Assembly (NCBI GenBank): GCA_002923335.1
Contig: BEHZ01000081.1
Coordinates: forward strand, 1 to 8,012
DNA from: a bacterium HR23
GTDB taxonomy: Bacteria; Chloroflexota; Dehalococcoidia; Lucifugimonadales; HRBIN23
Direction of reading: 5' to 3'
DNA length: 8,012 nt
Shown: positions 1-6,640 of the stretch, in pieces
Numbering within the stretch: the stretch's first letter is position 1
How the letters are laid out: every line of letters starts with the position of its first letter
Program-made: the position numbers and the translations under genes
Notes under the pieces: model-generated
Seen by the model: the letters and a program-made list of their open reading frames with translations, nothing else
Databases searched by the model: none
What the model was told of the DNA's origin: nothing

Positions 1-378
1 CAGCCCTTCCCCGGCCCAGGCCTGGCTATCCGCATTATCGGCGAAGTTACCCCAGAAAAACTGGAGGTGTTGCGGGCCTGCGATTGGATCGTAATGGACG
101 AGATCAAGGCTGCCAACCTTTACCGCCAGTTGTGGCAGTCCTTTGCCATCCTGACCAATGTGCGCACCGTTGGGGTTATGGGCGATTACCGCACCTACGG
201 GTATGTGGTAGCCATCCGGGCGGTTACCTCGGAGGACGCCATGACCGCCAACTGGGCACGCCTCCCTTACGAAGTGCTGGCCCGCATCTCTAACCGCATC
301 GTCAACGAGGTGCCCCAGGTGAACCGAGTGGTCTACGACATCACCTCCAAACCCCCCGGCACTATTGAGTGGGAGTAA
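1..378 (+). CDS. guaA: GMP synthase (glutamine-hydrolysing), C-terminal part, 5' end outside window
   Basis: This is the last 125 codons of GMP synthase, which converts XMP to GMP using ATP and glutamine in the cytoplasm. Only the C-terminal dimerisation/XMP-binding domain is present. Visible family signatures are QPFPGPGLAIRI at the first residues, VGVMGDYRTY in the middle, the MTANWARLP stretch, ISNRIVNEV, VNRVVYDITSKPPGTIEWE near the end, and a natural TAA stop right after the conserved IEWE terminus. The amidotransferase and ATP-pyrophosphatase domains must lie upstream of base 1. The frame is open from base 1, so no start is visible. The next gene begins 4 bp after the stop, which suggests cotranscription with the small HTH gene and the purD-purE pair. 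Identification rests on extended conserved motifs and is secure. Confidence 0.97.
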   Translation, partial: QPFPGPGLAIRIIGEVTPEKLEVLRACDWIVMDEIKAANLYRQLWQSFAILTNVRTVGVMGDYRTYGYVVAIRAVTSEDAMTANWARLPYEVLARISNRIVNEVPQVNRVVYDITSKPPGTIEWE

Positions 379-382
379 GGCC

Positions 383-574
383 ATGCCCACCGGGGAGCAG
401 ACCTACACCGTCCCACAAGCCGCACGCCTGCTGGGCCTCCCCCCAGAGCACCTGCGTCGTGCCCTGCGGGAGGGGACATTGGTGGGCACCAAACGGGGCA
501 GTCAGTGGGTGATTCCCCGGTCGGCCCTGGAGGCGTGGGCGAAGGCCCGAGGCCTCCAAATACCCCAGCCGTGA
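383..574 (+). CDS. Small excisionase/MerR-type helix-turn-helix protein (63 aa)
   Basis: This is a 63-residue protein that is almost entirely one winged-HTH domain of the excisionase/MerR-like type. TYTVPQAARLLGL (residues 7-19) forms the first helix and turn, PEHLRRALREG (21-31) the recognition helix, and GTKRGSQWVIPRSALEAWAKARG (35-57) the wing with the typical arginine before the closing helix. Proteins of this family bind DNA as excisionases, recombination directionality factors or small regulators. Which role applies here cannot be read from the sequence. The ATG at 383 is preceded by GGGAG (371-375) with 7-bp spacing. An in-frame TTG at 365 would overlap guaA and is less likely. The stop overlaps the GTG start of the next gene (GTGA, 571-574), so the two are probably translationally coupled. 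No integrase or phage gene is nearby, which argues against a phage excisionase role. Confidence 0.8.
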   Translation: MPTGEQTYTVPQAARLLGLPPEHLRRALREGTLVGTKRGSQWVIPRSALEAWAKARGLQIPQP

Positions 575-774
575 AGTCCAGCGCTATCCCCTTCCGTCTG
601 GAGCGGAGGCCCGATGGGCAGTGGGAAGCCCATTGCCCCTCGCTGGGGGTCTCCGCCTCTGCTCCGAGCCAGGCTGAGGCCCTGGCCCGCCTGCGCCTCC
701 TTATTGAGCGCTCCCTACCCCGCCTCGCAGAGGAGGACGAGCAGGAAGACCTGATCCCGTGGTGGCGTGCGTAA
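571..774 (+). CDS. HicB-like small protein (67 aa), no HicA partner seen
   Basis: This is a 67-residue protein resembling the N-terminal half of HicB antitoxins, a partial RNase H-like fold. It has a strand (IPFRLERRPDG, residues 6-16), then QWEAHCPSLGVSASAPS (17-33), matching the family pattern of an edited strand followed by AxxPxLG, then the helix QAEALARLRLLIERSL (34-49). An acidic tail follows (AEEDEQED, 53-60). In true HicAB systems HicB neutralises the RNase toxin HicA and also carries a C-terminal DNA-binding domain. Here that C-terminal domain is absent and no hicA-like gene lies on either side. The GTG start at 571 overlaps the upstream stop by 4 bp and has only a weak, distant GAGG (549-552), so translation probably depends on the HTH gene. 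An earlier in-frame GTG at 505 would add non-homologous residues. Functioning as a toxin-antitoxin component is unproven. Confidence 0.72.
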   Translation: MKSSAIPFRLERRPDGQWEAHCPSLGVSASAPSQAEALARLRLLIERSLPRLAEEDEQEDLIPWWRA

Positions 775-782
775 AGGGGGGG
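773..782 (+). promoter_or_regulatory. G-rich Shine-Dalgarno region of purD
   Basis: AAAGGGGGGG lies just after the HicB-like stop codon and 3 bp before the purD GTG at 786. It supports 786 over the in-frame GTG at 759, which would overlap the previous gene and add residues not seen in the family. Confidence 0.5.
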
Positions 783-785
783 AAT

Positions 786-2075
786 GTGCGTATCCTTGTG
801 ATCGGCTCGGGGGCACGGGAGCACGCCCTGGCGTGGAAACTGGTCCAAAGCCCGCGAGTGGATGCCCTCTTTGTTGCCCCCGGCAACGCCGGCACGGCCC
901 GCATCGCCACAAACTTACCTATCCCCCCCACCGACTTGGATGCCCTGGCCCAGGCTGTCCAGCGCCTCGCCATTGACCTGACGGTAGTCGGCCCGGAACT
1001 GCCCCTGGCTTTGGGCATTGTGGACCGCTTCCGTCAGGAGGGCTTGAAGGTCTTCGGCCCCACCCGCTCCGCGGCACAGATAGAGGCCTCCAAGGTGTTC
1101 GCCAAGGGCCTTATGGAGCGCTGGGGCATCCCTACCGCTCCTGCCCGAGCCTTCGCTGATGTGCAGGAGGCACTCCGTTATGTCCAATCCCATCCCCTAC
1201 CCCTGGTGGTGAAGGCGGATGGCCTGGCCGGGGGCAAGGGCGTTACCGTCTGCCACACCCGTCAGGAGGCGGAGCAGGCGGTCCGCAGGGCCATGCAGGA
1301 GAAAGCCTTCGGCCCGGCGGGAGAGCGCATTCTGGTGGAGACCTGTCTCGTGGGTAGAGAGGTGAGCGTCTTCACCTTCACTGACGGCAAGAACCTGTCG
1401 CCCCTGGTGTCGGCGTGCGATTACAAGCGCCTTCTGGAGGGCGACCTCGGCCCTAACACCGGGGGGATGGGCAGTTACAGCCCCCCGGAGTTCTGGACAC
1501 CTGCCCTGGCCGACACGGTGCGCCGTCGGATTATGGAACCTGTAGTTCAGGCCCTGGCCTCTGAAGGGCGTCCCTATCAGGGGGTGCTGTATGCTGGCCT
1601 GATGCTCTCCGCCGACGGCCCCTATGTGCTGGAGTTCAACTGCCGTCTGGGCGACCCTGAGGCCCAGGTCCTCCTCCCCCGCCTGGAGGGGGACTTGGTG
1701 GAGGTCCTCCTCACGGTGGTGGAGGGTCAGGCACAGCATCTCCCCACCCTCTGGAGTGAACTGAGGTGCGTGGGCGTTGTCCTGGCGTCCCAGGGCTATC
1801 CAGGGGACTATAAGAAGGGCTTCCCCATCTCCGGGATTGAGGAGGCGGAAAAGGGGGCAGTGGTCTTCCACGCCGGCACCCGCCTTCTGGTCGACGACCG
1901 CACAGGCAAACCTCAGGTGGTTACCGATGGGGGGCGTGTGCTGACGGTAGTAGGGCAAGGCCCCACCCTGGCCCAGGCACGCCAGCGTGCTTACTCCGCC
2001 CTCGCCCACATCCACTTTGAGGGCATGGTCTACCGCAAGGATATCGCCCTTGTGGCTGAACAGGAGGGAAAGTAA
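786..2075 (+). CDS. purD: Phosphoribosylamine--glycine ligase (GAR synthetase)
   Basis: PurD joins 5-phosphoribosylamine and glycine with ATP to form GAR, the second step of de novo purine synthesis. The 429-residue length is normal for the family. Domains in order are the N-terminal domain beginning RILVIGSGAREHALAWKL (residues 2-19); the ATP-grasp region with VVKADGLAGGKGV (141-153), GPNTGGMGSYSP (222-233) and the metal-binding EFNCRLGDPEAQ (283-294); and a C-terminal domain ending near LVAEQEGK. The GTG start puts the protein at the conserved VIGSGAREHA N-terminus. Two positions depart from the usual consensus: CDYKR (211-215) where QDHKR is common, and DPEAQ where DPETQ is common. The glutamate and asparagine of EFN are intact, so activity is expected. 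The TAA stop overlaps the purE ATG by one base, indicating coupled expression. Confidence 0.97.
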   Translation: MRILVIGSGAREHALAWKLVQSPRVDALFVAPGNAGTARIATNLPIPPTDLDALAQAVQRLAIDLTVVGPELPLALGIVDRFRQEGLKVFGPTRSAAQIEASKVFAKGLMERWGIPTAPARAFADVQEALRYVQSHPLPLVVKADGLAGGKGVTVCHTRQEAEQAVRRAMQEKAFGPAGERILVETCLVGREVSVFTFTDGKNLSPLVSACDYKRLLEGDLGPNTGGMGSYSPPEFWTPALADTVRRRIMEPVVQALASEGRPYQGVLYAGLMLSADGPYVLEFNCRLGDPEAQVLLPRLEGDLVEVLLTVVEGQAQHLPTLWSELRCVGVVLASQGYPGDYKKGFPISGIEEAEKGAVVFHAGTRLLVDDRTGKPQVVTDGGRVLTVVGQGPTLAQARQRAYSALAHIHFEGMVYRKDIALVAEQEGK

Positions 2076-2530
2076 TGCCCCTGGTGGCCGTCGTTATGGG
2101 GAGCAAATCCGACGAGCCCGTCGTCCAGGAGACCGTGAAGGCCCTGGAGGACCTGGGCATTCCCTACGAAGTGCACATCCTCTCGGCACACCGCACGCCG
2201 GACAAGGTGCGGGAGTTGGCCCTCACCGCCCCCCAGCGGGGGGTAGAGGTGTTCATCGCAGCCGCGGGAGGCTCCGCCGCTCTGCCGGGGGCCATCGCCT
2301 CCCATACCACTCTGCCCGTCATTGGCATTCCCCTGGCATCCAGCCCTCTCCAGGGGCTAGACGCCCTCCTGGCCATCGCCCAGATGCCCCCCGGGGTGCC
2401 GGTGGCCTGTATGGCCATTGGCCCATGGGGCGCCCGCAACGCAGCATATATGGCGGCTGCTATCTTGGGCCTCAAGCATGAGACAGTGCGCCAGGCCTAC
2501 CAGGCCTACCGGGAGCGCCTGCGCCAATAA
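2075..2530 (+). CDS. purE: PurE-type AIR carboxylase / N5-CAIR mutase (151 aa)
   Basis: PurE makes CAIR in purine synthesis, either by rearranging N5-CAIR made by PurK (class I) or by using CO2 directly (class II). The sequence shows the N-terminal phosphate-binding VMGSKSD (residues 7-13), the catalytic-loop SAHRTPDK (37-44), the glycine-rich AAGGSAALPG (63-72) and IGPWGARNAA (115-124). The length is typical of a stand-alone PurE. The His in SAHRTP, which corresponds to E. coli His45, is present. The His of the usual AHLPG motif (E. coli His75) is Ala69 here. The ATG overlaps the purD stop (TAATG) and has AGGAGGGA at 2062-2069 with good spacing. purK is not in this window, so whether the enzyme works as mutase or direct carboxylase cannot be settled from the sequence. 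Confidence 0.95.
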   Translation: MPLVAVVMGSKSDEPVVQETVKALEDLGIPYEVHILSAHRTPDKVRELALTAPQRGVEVFIAAAGGSAALPGAIASHTTLPVIGIPLASSPLQGLDALLAIAQMPPGVPVACMAIGPWGARNAAYMAAAILGLKHETVRQAYQAYRERLRQ

Positions 2531-2604
2531 GGCACTCCCCTCCCCGCCGCGCTGGGAGGCACCGACCAGGTCTGGGGCGATACCACGGGCTTGCGCCCCT
2601 GCGC

Positions 2605-2610
2605 TACAAT
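2605..2610 (+). promoter_or_regulatory. Candidate -10 element (TACAAT) upstream of valS
   Basis: TACAAT matches the sigma-70 -10 consensus at five of six bases and lies in the 109-bp purE-valS gap. No good -35 is found 16-18 bp upstream (around 2581-2588); a TTGCGC at 2591 is too close. A start site near 2617 would give a short leader before the valS ATG at 2640. The assignment is tentative. Confidence 0.35.
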
Positions 2611-2639
2611 AGCAGAAAGGCATCGCTGTGGAGCGTCCC

Positions 2640-5321
2640 ATGAGCGAGGGGTTGAGCGCCTCCCTACCCAAAGCCTATGACCCCCACAGCGTCGAGCAAC
2701 GCATCTACCAAAGGTGGCTGGAAGGGGGCTACTTTACGCCCAGGATAGACCCCTCCCGCAAACCCTTCGTCATCATCATGCCCCCACCCAATGTAACGGG
2801 GAGCCTGCATATGGGCCACGCCCTCACCGCCACCCTGGAAGACCTGATGGTGCGCTGGCACCGCATGATGGGCGAACCTACCCTCTGGCTCCCCGGGGTA
2901 GACCACGCCGGTATCGCCACCCAGGTGGTGGTGGAACGGGAACTGGCAAAAGAAGGGCTTACCCGCCACCAGTTGGGACGAGACGCCTTCCTGGAGCGGG
3001 TGTGGCGGTGGGTGCACAAGTATCGCTCCCGTATTCGTGAGCAACATATGCGCCTCGGGGCCTCCTGCGACTGGACACGGGAACGCTTCACTCTGGACCC
3101 GGGCCCCAGCCGTGCAGTGCGCACCACTTTCGTGAACCTCTATCACAAGGGCCTGATTTATCGGGGGGAGCGCATTATCAACTGGTGCGTGCGGTGCTCC
3201 ACCGCCCTCTCGGACCTGGAGGTGGAGCACAAGCAGGTGCAGGGAGAACTGGCCTATATCCGCTATCCTCTGGAGGACGGCACCGGCTTTGTTACCGTCG
3301 CCACCACCCGTCCCGAAACCATGCTGGGCGACACTGCCGTGGCCGTGCACCCCTCCGACACCCGTTACACGGGCCTCATCGGCAAACGAGCGGTCCTCCC
3401 CTTCCTGGGACGCCCCTTGCCCATCATCGCCGACGACGCGATTGACCCGTCCTTCGGCACCGGAGCCCTGAAGGTTACCCCTGCCCACGACCCGGTGGAC
3501 TGGGAGATAGCCCAGCGCCATAACCTGCCGGCAGTGAGCATCCTCCACCCCGATGGCACCCTGAACCAGGAGGCCGGACCGTTCCAGGGTTTAGAGCGCT
3601 TCCAGGCCCGCCGGGCGGTTCTGCAGGCCCTTCGGGATCAGGGTCTCCTGGAGAAGGTGCAACCCCACACCCTCGCCCTGGGCCATTGCCAGCGGTGCGG
3701 AACGCCGGTTGAACCTATCCTCTCCCTCCAGTGGTTTGTGCGCATGGCCCCCCTGGCAGAGCCGGCCATTCGGGTGGTGGAAGAGGGCACCCTCCGTATC
3801 ATCCCCGAGCACTACACGAAGGTGTATCTCAACTGGCTCCGCAACATCAAAGACTGGTGTATCTCTCGCCAGTTGTGGTGGGGGCACCGCATCCCCGTGT
3901 GGTATTGCCAGGACTGTGGGGGACAGACCTGCACCCTGGAAGACCCCTCCCGTTGCGCCCACTGCGGCAGCGGCCGCCTCCAGCAAGACCCCGATGTGCT
4001 GGACACCTGGTTCTCCTCCGGCTTGTGGCCCCACAGCACCCTGGGCTGGCCCGACGACACGGCGGACCTCCGCTACTTCTACCCCACCTCGGTGATGGAG
4101 ACGGGCTACGACATCCTCTTCTTTTGGGTGGCCCGCATGGTGATGCTGGGAATCGCCAACACGGGTAAGGTGCCCTTCTACACCGTTTACCTGCACGGCC
4201 TGGTCCGAGACCCCTATGGCTTGAAAATGGCCAAGACCCGTGGGAATGTGGTGGACCCCCTGGACATGGTGGAGCGTTACGGGTGCGATGCCCTGCGCTT
4301 CGCCCTTACGGTGGGCGTCGCCCCGGGGAGCGACCAGCGCCTCAGCCCCCATCGCCTGGAGGCGGGGCGCAACTTCGCCAACAAGATATGGAACGCCGCC
4401 CGTCTCGTCTTTTCTACCCTGGAGGGAGCCACTGACCTGGAGGGCTGGAGCACCCCCCGCCCTGCTCATCTGGAGGACCGCTGGATCCTCTCTCGCCTCC
4501 AGGGGGTCATCCAGCGGGTGCACCGCTCCATGGAGGAGTTCCTCTTCGGCGACGCCGAGCAGGCCCTCCACGACTTCTTCTGGGACGAGTTCTGCGACTG
4601 GTATCTGGAACTGAGCAAGGTGCGCCTCCGCCGGGGGATGGCCCCCTCGCCCCGCCCCGTGCTGGCCTACACCCTGGAGCGCCTACTGCGCCTGCTGCAT
4701 CCCTATATGCCCTTCATCACTGAAGAGGTGTGGCAGAACCTCCGCAGGCTTCTGCCCAGGGAGGACAATGCCCCGGAGATGCTCATCGTCGCCCCGTGGC
4801 CCTGTCCCGAGCCGGCTTTGGGCGACCCCCGGGCCGAAGAGAGCATGGCACTCGTTCTGAGCCTTATCCGCACCGTCCGCAACGCCCGTGCCGAGTTTCG
4901 CCTGGAGCCTCGCCAGCCCCTGGAGGTCTTCACCGCCCCCGGACCCTACCGCCCAATCCTGGAAGCCGAACAGGAGGCGGTCTGCGCCCTCGCCCTTGCC
5001 CAACCCCTCCACCTCCTGGAGGATGGCCAGCCCCTACCCTCCGACCGGCAGTGCCTGCGCACCGCCGTCGGCCCCGTCCCCATTGCCATTCGTATCGGCA
5101 ATCTGGTGGACCTGGGGAAAGAGGTGGCACGCCTGCGGGCGGAGGCAGACCAAGCCCACCTGACCCTTCGGCGTCTCCAGGAGCGCCTGCAGGACCCCCA
5201 CTTCCGCTCCAGAGCCCCCGAGGAGGTGGTGGAGCGGGAGGAAGAGCGCCTCCGGCACACCCAGGCCCGCCTGGACACCTTGCGAAGCCTTCTGGCCCAA
5301 CTGATAGGCAGCGAGGGATAG
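2640..5321 (+). CDS. valS: Valyl-tRNA synthetase
   Basis: This class I aminoacyl-tRNA synthetase charges tRNA-Val and edits mischarged threonine. At 893 residues its length is standard. In order: the HIGH motif HMGH in PPPNVTGSLHMGH (residues 48-60); the CP1 editing domain with TTRPETMLGD (222-231); zinc-type cysteine pairs C350/C353, C423/C426 and C439/C442; QWFV and DVLDTWFSSGLWP, typical of ValRS; the second catalytic signature as KMAKT (529-533) rather than KMSKS; the anticodon-binding helical domain with PYMPFITEEVW; and a C-terminal charged coiled-coil tRNA arm (about 823-893). The ATG at 2640 has GGAG at 2630-2633 with 6-bp spacing. An in-frame GTG at 2628 with AGAAAGG (2614-2620) is a real alternative that adds four residues. 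The gene is followed 4 bp later by an sbcD-like gene, so the two are probably cotranscribed. Confidence 0.97.
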   Translation: MSEGLSASLPKAYDPHSVEQRIYQRWLEGGYFTPRIDPSRKPFVIIMPPPNVTGSLHMGHALTATLEDLMVRWHRMMGEPTLWLPGVDHAGIATQVVVERELAKEGLTRHQLGRDAFLERVWRWVHKYRSRIREQHMRLGASCDWTRERFTLDPGPSRAVRTTFVNLYHKGLIYRGERIINWCVRCSTALSDLEVEHKQVQGELAYIRYPLEDGTGFVTVATTRPETMLGDTAVAVHPSDTRYTGLIGKRAVLPFLGRPLPIIADDAIDPSFGTGALKVTPAHDPVDWEIAQRHNLPAVSILHPDGTLNQEAGPFQGLERFQARRAVLQALRDQGLLEKVQPHTLALGHCQRCGTPVEPILSLQWFVRMAPLAEPAIRVVEEGTLRIIPEHYTKVYLNWLRNIKDWCISRQLWWGHRIPVWYCQDCGGQTCTLEDPSRCAHCGSGRLQQDPDVLDTWFSSGLWPHSTLGWPDDTADLRYFYPTSVMETGYDILFFWVARMVMLGIANTGKVPFYTVYLHGLVRDPYGLKMAKTRGNVVDPLDMVERYGCDALRFALTVGVAPGSDQRLSPHRLEAGRNFANKIWNAARLVFSTLEGATDLEGWSTPRPAHLEDRWILSRLQGVIQRVHRSMEEFLFGDAEQALHDFFWDEFCDWYLELSKVRLRRGMAPSPRPVLAYTLERLLRLLHPYMPFITEEVWQNLRRLLPREDNAPEMLIVAPWPCPEPALGDPRAEESMALVLSLIRTVRNARAEFRLEPRQPLEVFTAPGPYRPILEAEQEAVCALALAQPLHLLEDGQPLPSDRQCLRTAVGPVPIAIRIGNLVDLGKEVARLRAEADQAHLTLRRLQERLQDPHFRSRAPEEVVEREEERLRHTQARLDTLRSLLAQLIGSEG

Positions 5322-5325
5322 CGGG

Positions 5326-6630
5326 ATGCGCATCCTGCACTTCGCCGACCTCCACATCGGCGTAGAGAACTTCGCCCGCCCTGCCACCGAGGAGGACCTG
5401 GAAGCCCTCCCTGCTTACTTCCTCACCCCACCTGGCCACGACCGCACCTACTACCGGGGTGCCAGCACCCGCCTGCTGGACTTCCTCTCCGCCCTTGACA
5501 CCTTGGTGCACACCGCCGTGGAAGAAGGCGCCGACCTGGTGGTCTTCGCCGGCGACGCCTATAGGAGCCGTAACCCCGACCAGACCCACCAACGGGAGTT
5601 TGCCCGCCGTATCGCCCACCTAGTAAGCCACAATATCCCTGTGGTGCTGGTGGCCGGCAACCACGACCTCCCCCGCACTGCCTTCCGTGCCTCCGCCCTG
5701 GAGATTTTCCCCACCCTGAACATCCAGAACGTCTTCGTCTCCGAACGGGCGGAGGTGCTGAAGGTGTGCACCCGCTCCGGCCCGGTGCAAATCCTGACGG
5801 TGCCCTGGATTCGCCCCCACCTCCTCCTGGAACGGCAAGAGAGCCAGGGGAAGTCCCTAGAGGCCCTCCGCCAGTTGGCCGAAGAACGCCTCACCGCTCG
5901 TGTCCACGCCTTGGCCCAGCGCCTGGATACCTCTGTGCCGGCCATCCTGGTAGGGCACTTCACCGCTTATGGCGCCCAGACCGGCACCGAGCAGTCCATG
6001 CTCCTGGGCAACGACCATGTGCTTCCGCTCAGCAGTATCCTTCTCCCCGGGCTGGACTACCTGGCCCTCGGGCACGTGCACCGCCACCAGTGTTTGGGGG
6101 ATTCGCCTCCCGTGGTCTATGCGGGAAGCCTCCAGCGGGTGGACTTCAGCGAAGAGAAGGACAGGAAGGGCTTTGTGGTGATAGAGGTAGACCCCTCCCG
6201 CCCCGCCGGCCAGCGGGCACGGTGGACCTTTCGGGAGGTGCCCGCCCGCCCCTTCCAGACCGTGGAGGTGCGTGTGGGACCCGAGGACGACCCTACCACC
6301 CAGACCCTCAACGCCTTGCGCCGCTATCACCTGCAAGGAGCGATTGTGCGCCTTATCCTGCATATGCCCCAAGCCCTTGCAGGGCGCTGGGACGAGCGGG
6401 CGGTGCGTCAGGCCCTAGAGCCCGCCTCCTGCGTGGTAGTGCAGAGGGATTACATAGACCGAGGGGCGGTGCTCTCCGCAAGGGCCATAGACCAGCGCAC
6501 CCCACCCCAGGACGCCCTGCGCCGGTTTCTGGAACAGGAGAGCATCCCCGAGGCTGTGCGCCAGCGGGCCCTCGCCCTGGGGCAAGAGGCCCTCGCCCGG
6601 GCGCAAGCCCAGGCAGAAGGTGAGGCCTGA
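5326..6630 (+). CDS. sbcD: SbcD/Mre11-type DNA repair exonuclease subunit
   Basis: This is a 434-residue calcineurin-like metallophosphoesterase of the SbcD/Mre11 family, the nuclease that with the SbcC/Rad50 ATPase processes hairpins and blocked DNA ends. Metal-site motifs are in order: DLHIG (residues 8-12, D8 and H10), AGDAYRSRNP (75-84, D77), AGNHD (110-114), VGHFTAYGAQTGTE (209-222, H211) and ALGHVHRHQ (247-255, H250 and H252). VYAGSLQRVDFSEEKDRKGF (264-283) is the family segment after the catalytic core, followed by a C-terminal capping region. Motif I is followed by an apparently extended stretch (about 13-46) before the first long helix. The ATG has GAGGG at 5313-5317 with 8-bp spacing. 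The valS stop is 4 bp upstream. sbcC does not follow: the next gene converges from the opposite strand 10 bp away. Family assignment is strong; the exact partner is unknown. Confidence 0.92.
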   Translation: MRILHFADLHIGVENFARPATEEDLEALPAYFLTPPGHDRTYYRGASTRLLDFLSALDTLVHTAVEEGADLVVFAGDAYRSRNPDQTHQREFARRIAHLVSHNIPVVLVAGNHDLPRTAFRASALEIFPTLNIQNVFVSERAEVLKVCTRSGPVQILTVPWIRPHLLLERQESQGKSLEALRQLAEERLTARVHALAQRLDTSVPAILVGHFTAYGAQTGTEQSMLLGNDHVLPLSSILLPGLDYLALGHVHRHQCLGDSPPVVYAGSLQRVDFSEEKDRKGFVVIEVDPSRPAGQRARWTFREVPARPFQTVEVRVGPEDDPTTQTLNALRRYHLQGAIVRLILHMPQALAGRWDERAVRQALEPASCVVVQRDYIDRGAVLSARAIDQRTPPQDALRRFLEQESIPEAVRQRALALGQEALARAQAQAEGEA

Positions 6631-6640
6631 CCTCTACACC

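Noticed and set aside
383..574. Phage or integrative-element excisionase
   Set aside because: There is no integrase, attachment-site repeat or other mobile gene in the window, and the flanks are intact housekeeping genes.
383..774. Complete HicAB toxin-antitoxin locus
   Set aside because: The neighbouring small protein is an HTH protein, not a HicA-type RNase, and no other short frame nearby resembles HicA.
776..782. Run of seven G as a programmed slippage site
   Set aside because: It lies between the HicB-like stop and the purD start, outside both coding frames, and is simply explained as a G-rich Shine-Dalgarno.
1197..2015. 272-codon minus-strand frame inside purD
   Set aside because: It is fully antisense to the PurD ATP-grasp region, with no domain-like pattern and no ribosome-binding context that would favour it.
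2539..2559. Hairpin CCTCCC / GGGAGG after purE as a possible terminator
   Set aside because: The 6-bp stem has a 9-base loop and is followed by CACCGACC rather than a T run, so it does not look like an intrinsic terminator.
3591..4571. 326-codon minus-strand frame inside valS
   Set aside because: It is a shadow of a highly conserved valS segment (zinc pairs, QWFV, KMAKT) and has a low-complexity His/Gly/Val-rich translation.
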